Positions 61,742-64,000 of a stretch of DNA of 64,000 nucleotides are shown here, piece by piece. A model generated the notes under the pieces. It was not told where the DNA came from, made no database searches, and saw nothing but the letters and a program-made list of their open reading frames with translations. The stretch's first letter is position 1; every line of letters begins with the position of its first letter. Origin of the DNA: Mactromeris polynyma. Its lineage: Eukaryota; Mollusca; Bivalvia; Venerida; Mactridae. The DNA lies in assembly GCA_032209605.1 (NCBI GenBank), contig JASFXZ010000020.1:2425501-2489500 (forward strand), written 5' to 3'. Both the position numbers and the translations under genes were made by a program.

Positions 61742-62225
61742 CTTTTACAACAAACAATGATAAATTTTTAATCCATACTTACATATATTACATTTACCGG
61801 TGAATGAGGATTGCCTCGCTCACCCTGGTACATAAAATATATTCTTACCCTAATGATCCCAATTTTTACCCACTATATTTACAACAATTTTACATATACA
61901 AGTATATGTCGTAATCTTTTCTAGTTTCACATGTTTTTTACACTCCTTGCTCGCTAAATGATCGAAGCTGTCGATGCGCCATAAAACCACATAAAAATAA
62001 AAGTAGCCTATATGGGAAACAGGTGGCGACGATAAATAAACATAAGTACACTGATATAATAACATCTTAGAGTTCATGCTAAATTATTCTTAGCTACGGT
62101 CAAGTGTGAGTGTGGGGCGATCTGGGATGTAAACGAACGGCAAATTAGAATTCGAATATTCGATCAACCTTTCGGACGAATAGTCGATCGTCATAACATT
62201 GACAAATGACTAAATAGACCATTGT
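61742..62225. other. Right part of the inverted-repeat loop, no gene
   Basis: Likely the 3' tail of the LINE fragment followed by AT-rich DNA up to the right arm. Confidence 0.4.
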
Positions 62226-64000
62226 ACAAATTGGTGAACTTGAGCATTTTGTTTCGTTGTGGTAATTGGGACGACGATTGTTCGACTCGAAACCAAATAA
62301 CGATCAAACAAAATTAAGAAGCAATTCTCAGGGAACAAGATAGTGTGCTCAATTTGCGACATTTTAATTGTAGACTTTATTCAGTTATTTGTATTTATAA
62401 CTATCGTGTGACTCTGATAAAACCAAAGCCATGCTTAACGTGATAGTTTCTTTTGAACCCAATTGACCGTTTGAAGGTGACTGCAAATATGAAATCATTA
62501 TTCATTTCTGCGAAATAATGGATTACTTAAGCATGTTATAAATAAGTCGTTCCATTTTTGGCCAGGTGAGGCCGTTTGAATTCACCACATTAGCGCATAT
62601 AGAGTTATCTAACGACAAGACTGGTTTGCTATCGTGGCAATAGTCCATTATCGGCAGGGAGAATAGTTTGCATACCGGCCAATGAAAATCATCACTCTAG
62701 TAAATCAAATTCATGAAGTTGATTAACTCTGTATATTCATACATTCAGTTGCGAACTATCATATCACTTGTCAGCGACGATGGATTCGTAAAATTTAACT
62801 ACACACTGTTGTGGTTGGTAGGTAGTGGTTGTTAGACCCGATCCGGTCCAACACTAGTTTCATGAAATGATCTTACTGGTCAAGTTTCCTTAAAATTAAC
62901 GCTAACGTTAAATAGTTGATATTGACTTGCATAATACATTACTTCAGTTGTAATAGGAATTATACGATTATATATATAAATATACTTCATCATTGAATAT
63001 ATGATCGACCTATCAATGGATCCCAACTTTGTTTAGACCTATACGAGTATATCTAAATGTCAGTAAAAAGGTAATCATGCTTGAATTCACAATTCTTGTT
63101 AATATGTTTATCAAACGACTTGTTCTGCTAAATATGTAAATACTTAGAATTGCGTAGAATACTTCCTAAAAACGAATTGATTCATGTCTTGGATTGACAC
63201 ATTTTTAGCGTATTAAATTGCCATTGTTGTCAGGCATTCATATACACCTTGGTGTATTGTATAAAGTAAAAGAGAGATAATAAGTAGCTACAGGGAATGC
63301 CACATACATAAGACAGTGCCTCCACACGCAGACCTCCGGGAAAACAACAATCCGTGAATATAGAAGTGCTATCCCTTATTGATGATATGATAACAGCATT
63401 TAATGCAAGTGCGGAGAGAAATAAAGTTTAACTTACTTTTGACTTAGTAGTGCCTTGACTATGTGTATCAACGCAGTGTAACATATCTGTACGGGTTGTT
63501 AGATAACACGTTTTAAGTATACGTCATTCGATAATAAGTACATGCACTCAGTTTTGTGTTCAGGCACAACAACTACGCACATATCTGTATATATATTATA
63601 TATACATGATATATAATCCACCACTCACCTGCCTAGAATGATTTACTTTGTTGCAAACGCATCACTGAGTGGAGTACGCATCGGGTTATACAACGCGTAT
63701 ATATTGCGAGTGCCGCATTAGACGTTACTGTCGCAGTATACACGTCCGTAATCGTAAAACTGGAAAACCCCTTCTTTCGATTTCACATATCATAGTAATC
63801 AAGAGTATACAAACCACGGGAAAAGGTTAGTATTTCTATTATATAATATTTCTCCATTTTCGTTTGAAATTGGTGAGATTTTGTCCTGATTAGGACATAA
63901 TTATGTACGTTACTTGATTTTTATTATCATGAATGTCAAACGAAATGTCGGAATGGAGTATTTATACGCTTTAGAGGTTTATACAGAAATCTAGAACACA
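62226..64000. repeat. Right arm of the large inverted repeat, cut by window end
   Basis: Reverse complement of 58428-60203. The match is still perfect at the last base, so the arm continues outside. It includes the R1 copy at about 63267-63370. Confidence 0.9.

Overview
The window reads as AT-rich, intron-bearing nuclear DNA of an invertebrate animal, most likely a bivalve mollusc. The reasons are GT-AG introns with weakly conserved flanks, AAAATGG-type starts, a RING-less TRIM/NHL protein, interferon-inducible (IRG-type) GTPases, DIRS-type, Penelope-like and LINE remnants, pogo-like MITEs and tRNA-derived SINEs. I cannot name the genus from sequence alone. Only three genes look intact, or nearly so; most of the rest is repeats at different stages of decay.

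Layout. 0-7 kb: a possible first exon of a minus-strand gene (773-922), a ~180-bp tandem repeat, then a two-exon TRIM-like gene (2966-5471, +) with SINEs in its intron and a duplicated 3' region. 7-16 kb: dispersed repeats, a 65-bp CTG-containing minisatellite (9842-11216), microsatellites, a hammerhead-like motif and no gene. 16.7-42 kb: two tandem copies of an IRG GTPase locus, both on the minus strand. Copy A keeps its GTPase exon (19102-20258) and probably uses a 13-nt first exon at 36322-36334. The ~16 kb intron between them is filled by a decayed DIRS-type element, a palindromic MITE, a broken Mutator-type transposase/exonuclease gene and a 145-bp satellite inside a TIR-like frame. Copy B (39065-42000) keeps the first exon, intron and 3' flank but has lost the GTPase exon. 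A Penelope-like remnant lies between the copies. 44.6-46.8 kb: a second intact IRG GTPase with a different candidate first exon. 47-58 kb: LINE fragments, dispersed repeats, and a pogo-like element carrying another element inside it. 58.4-64 kb: a near-identical inverted repeat with arms of at least 1.78 kb around a 2.0 kb loop that holds a LINE RNase H fragment; the right arm runs off the window.

The intact genes (TRIM and IRG families) belong to families tied to cell-autonomous immunity in other animals. Here the IRG genes are in a visibly unstable region. One repeat family (called R1 here) recurs about 14 times, always sharing the same 3' end, which suggests 5'-truncating retroposition.

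All calls come from reading by eye. Identities, family names and exon joins need alignment or RNA evidence.
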